Shown one piece after another: positions 21,001 to 22,782 of a DNA stretch of 22,782 bases. How positions within the stretch are numbered: the stretch's first letter is position 1; each line of letters begins with the position of its first letter. The position numbers and the translations under genes are program-made. This DNA is from JBBSUQ01 sp964389755 (GTDB lineage: Bacteria; Bacteroidota; Bacteroidia; Flavobacteriales_D; Crocinitomicaceae), in contig CAYMEW010000047.1 of assembly GCA_964389755.1 (NCBI GenBank), forward strand, positions 1-22,782, given 5' to 3'. Under the pieces are notes generated by a model, which saw nothing but the letters and a program-made list of their open reading frames with translations, had not been told where the DNA came from and searched no databases.

Positions 21001-22601
21001 GCAGACCTTCTTTTGAGAATATCGACCGGTGGCTTTTCGAATATGCGGAAGGAAATCTGACCGCACAACAGGTCGCCGATCTGAAGTCGTTCCTGTGGCT
21101 GCACCCCGAACTTGAGATCGATCTCGATGCCTGGGAAGCTGCGAAGGTGAATGCTGATGGCATTACCTTGCCGGAACGGGAAAAGTATAAAAAGCGCGCT
21201 CCTATCATCCCCTTTGCTTACCAGGTTGGGGCAGCAGCAGCCGTTACAGTCGGTGCCATCGTTACTATTTTTTCACTTGGAAACCAGTCGGGCTTTCGTC
21301 CGGATATGGAACGCGGGACTTTCTCAGGAAGAAAGATGTATGCCGAGAAAACCGCGGTTTATACGCAACGATCGGAAAGACTTTCTGCTTTTTATCAACA
21401 CAATGCCCGGAACATGGACTTGTTTCGTCCGGTGCCGCATCAGCCGCACGGTGAGCGAAGAAGCACCAATGGAGAAACTCCCGCCCTGGCTTCCATGAAT
21501 GGAACAGACCGCGTGGACCAACTCCCCGCCGCTTCATACGATCCCGGGCGAATTTCCACAAACTACCGTTTAAGTCCCGCCGAAAGTCCGTCCTTTAATT
21601 CGCACCACAGCACGCATGTTTCCGGAAGCAAAAGCAGGCACTCGACCTTCTTAAAACCGTTTTTTCGGAAAGTGATCCGGATGATGGATAACCCGATTGC
21701 ACTTAAAAACTCCAAAGACGCCGTTTACCAGGTTCCCGGAATGCAGAATCCACAGATTAACTTCGGTACTGTCGGCACTTTGCTTACAAGTCGTTTCCAG
21801 GCAATCAGTCGTGTACAGTATGCCGGTGACTCCAACGAACTTTTTACAAATACCGTTTCCTTCGACACCTACAATGAAGCCATTCACGGCGGAATCGGGA
21901 TTCAGTTGAAAACGGATACTTACGCCGCCGGCGCATTTCAGAATTACGAGGCTGCAATTACGTATTCCCCAAAATTCTCGATCTCCAAGAATATCATACT
22001 TGAACCCGGTATTCGCTTCAAAATGGGACAAAAACGGCTCGACGCTTCGAAAGTATCTCCCGGTTCGGAAGTAGAACTCGATCGCGGGGTCGTGCACACG
22101 GCTTTTGCAGGGCAGGAGGTTCCGGTAAGTAAAAAACTCTGGTATAAGGATGCCGGTCTCAGCCTGATGTTCAATTCGAAATGGTTCTTTGTCGGGGCGC
22201 AGGTTGACAATATTTTCGGTCACGATGCTGGGATCTATTCTAATAAATCGACCGGCAGAGTGGCGGCACCCGCTTATTTCATTGCTACCGCCGGTACCGA
22301 ATACGAATCGCAAAATCACAAAATGGCGGTGTCGCCGTACCTGCTTTACCAAAAATACGGCGAATTTGAAGAAGGCTGGATCGGGGCAAACTTCCGCTGG
22401 AAATGGATCAATGTCGGCGCTGCGCTCTCAAGTAATATCGATCCGGCGGCCTCACTCGGTATCAAAACCGACCGTTTCCTGCTGAATTACCAGGCCGACT
22501 ATACAGGATCAGCCCTTACCGGCCAACGTGCACTGTCACACCAGTTAACCCTCCGAATACTTGCTAAACCGAGTCGCTACAACCGGCTTTCAAAACTTTA
22601 A
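20997..22601 (+). CDS. putative dual-membrane anti-sigma factor: anti-sigma-like N-terminus, one membrane helix, linker and PorP/SprF-like barrel
   Basis: 534 residues. 1-70 is a cytoplasmic helical domain with FEYAEGNLTAQQ (14-25) and HPELEIDLDAWE (36-47), the pattern of Bacteroidota anti-sigma N-termini. 72-95 is a single hydrophobic helix (AYQVGAAAAVTVGAIVTIFSLG). 96-245 is a linker rich in Ser, His, Pro, Arg and Asn, probably disordered. 246-525 resembles PorP/SprF outer-membrane proteins of the type IX secretion system: FTNTVSFDTYNEAIHGGIGIQ (20 of these at 283-302), YSPKFSISKNIILEPGIRFKMGQ, KDAGLSLMFNSKWFFVG, AQVDNIFGHD. There is no signal peptide. The layout matches the idea of dual membrane-spanning anti-sigma (Dma) proteins described in Bacteroides. 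Its start overlaps the sigma gene by 4 bases and a PorP/SprF gene follows 3 bases after the stop. Domain calls are by eye; the topology is inferred. Confidence 0.78.
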   Translation: MSRPSFENIDRWLFEYAEGNLTAQQVADLKSFLWLHPELEIDLDAWEAAKVNADGITLPEREKYKKRAPIIPFAYQVGAAAAVTVGAIVTIFSLGNQSGFRPDMERGTFSGRKMYAEKTAVYTQRSERLSAFYQHNARNMDLFRPVPHQPHGERRSTNGETPALASMNGTDRVDQLPAASYDPGRISTNYRLSPAESPSFNSHHSTHVSGSKSRHSTFLKPFFRKVIRMMDNPIALKNSKDAVYQVPGMQNPQINFGTVGTLLTSRFQAISRVQYAGDSNELFTNTVSFDTYNEAIHGGIGIQLKTDTYAAGAFQNYEAAITYSPKFSISKNIILEPGIRFKMGQKRLDASKVSPGSEVELDRGVVHTAFAGQEVPVSKKLWYKDAGLSLMFNSKWFFVGAQVDNIFGHDAGIYSNKSTGRVAAPAYFIATAGTEYESQNHKMAVSPYLLYQKYGEFEEGWIGANFRWKWINVGAALSSNIDPAASLGIKTDRFLLNYQADYTGSALTGQRALSHQLTLRILAKPSRYNRLSKL

Positions 22602-22604
22602 ACT

Positions 22605-22782
22605 ATGAGAAAGATTCTTTGCATCCTCACCCTGTCTCTTACGGCTTCGCTTGCGTGGTCCCAGGACCCCACGTTTACCCAGTTTTATGCCAATCCGCTT
22701 TACCTGAATCCGGCTTTTGCAGGGTCACACGGTTGTCCGCGTTTTGCCCTGAACTACCGCAACGAATGGCCGAGCCTTTCGG
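22605..22782 (+). CDS. PorP/SprF family type IX secretion membrane protein (5' part, cut by window end)
   Basis: Only the first 59 codons are in the window. A signal peptide (about 1-20, ending AWSQ) is followed by DPTFTQFYANPLYLNPAFAG (20 residues) and then YRNEWPSLS, the typical opening of PorP/SprF proteins. These outer-membrane proteins anchor or help export type IX-secreted proteins; in Flavobacterium johnsoniae SprF is needed for the adhesin SprB, and in Porphyromonas gingivalis PorP is part of the secretion machine. The gene starts 3 bases after the fusion protein's stop, so it is in the same operon as the sigma factor. Unlike the barrel in the fusion it keeps the canonical N-terminal motif. 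Confidence 0.9.
   Translation, partial: MRKILCILTLSLTASLAWSQDPTFTQFYANPLYLNPAFAGSHGCPRFALNYRNEWPSLS

Noticed and set aside
21651..22352. 233-codon minus-strand frame opposite the PorP-like fusion
   Set aside because: Shadow frame without recognisable sequence; the plus-strand frame has a clear domain pattern and an operon context.
20997..22601. Fusion protein as a sequencing or assembly artefact joining an anti-sigma gene and a PorP/SprF gene
   Set aside because: The frame is open through 534 codons with a smooth linker, and no second signal peptide or start is visible near codon 245. It cannot be fully excluded without reads or orthologues.

Overview
The window looks like a chromosomal segment of a Bacteroidota bacterium, most likely Flavobacteriales or a near relative. 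The support is: PorP/SprF-type proteins of the type IX secretion / gliding system at the right end, a TamB of Bacteroidota type, a stand-alone biotin carboxylase, starts without Shine-Dalgarno sequences, and several upstream regions with the Bacteroidota -7 box TAnnTTTG. Base composition looks close to even by eye. I see no rRNA, tRNA, transposase, integrase or CRISPR array.

Layout. 1-587 is non-coding and repeat-rich. 588-2270 is a MuiA-family (DUF4139) protein with a good terminator. 2340-3130 is a second repeat-rich block that shares two repeat families (A and B) with the first and adds a third (C). 3131-3554 has no credible gene but contains several inverted repeats. Housekeeping genes follow: fabG (+), a MarC-family membrane protein (+), biotin carboxylase (-, convergent with marC and overlapping it), a 1528-residue TamB (-), and divergent tsaD (+). 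Next come a small unknown protein (+), a small secreted DsbD-alpha-domain protein and full-length dsbD (+, 7 bases apart), recG (+), a small secreted protein with a TonB-C-like domain (+), and a long-chain acyl-CoA synthetase (-, stop codon shared with the previous gene).

The most interesting part is 20515-22782. An ECF sigma factor overlaps by 4 bases (ATGA) a protein whose N-terminus looks like a Bacteroidota anti-sigma domain plus one membrane helix. After a linker of about 150 residues, its C-terminus looks like a PorP/SprF outer-membrane barrel. Three bases later a second, ordinary PorP/SprF protein starts and runs off the window. This suggests a dual-membrane (inner plus outer) anti-sigma factor built from a type IX-secretion-type barrel. 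In principle it could report outer-membrane or secretion state straight to a cytoplasmic sigma factor.

Other points of interest: a roughly 160-220 bp dispersed, nested palindromic repeat on both sides of muiA; three DsbD-alpha-like domains in two adjacent genes, the third without its cysteines; divergent tamB/tsaD promoters placed so that the transcripts would nearly abut or overlap at their 5' ends; and a dsbD terminator that seems to double as the recG promoter.
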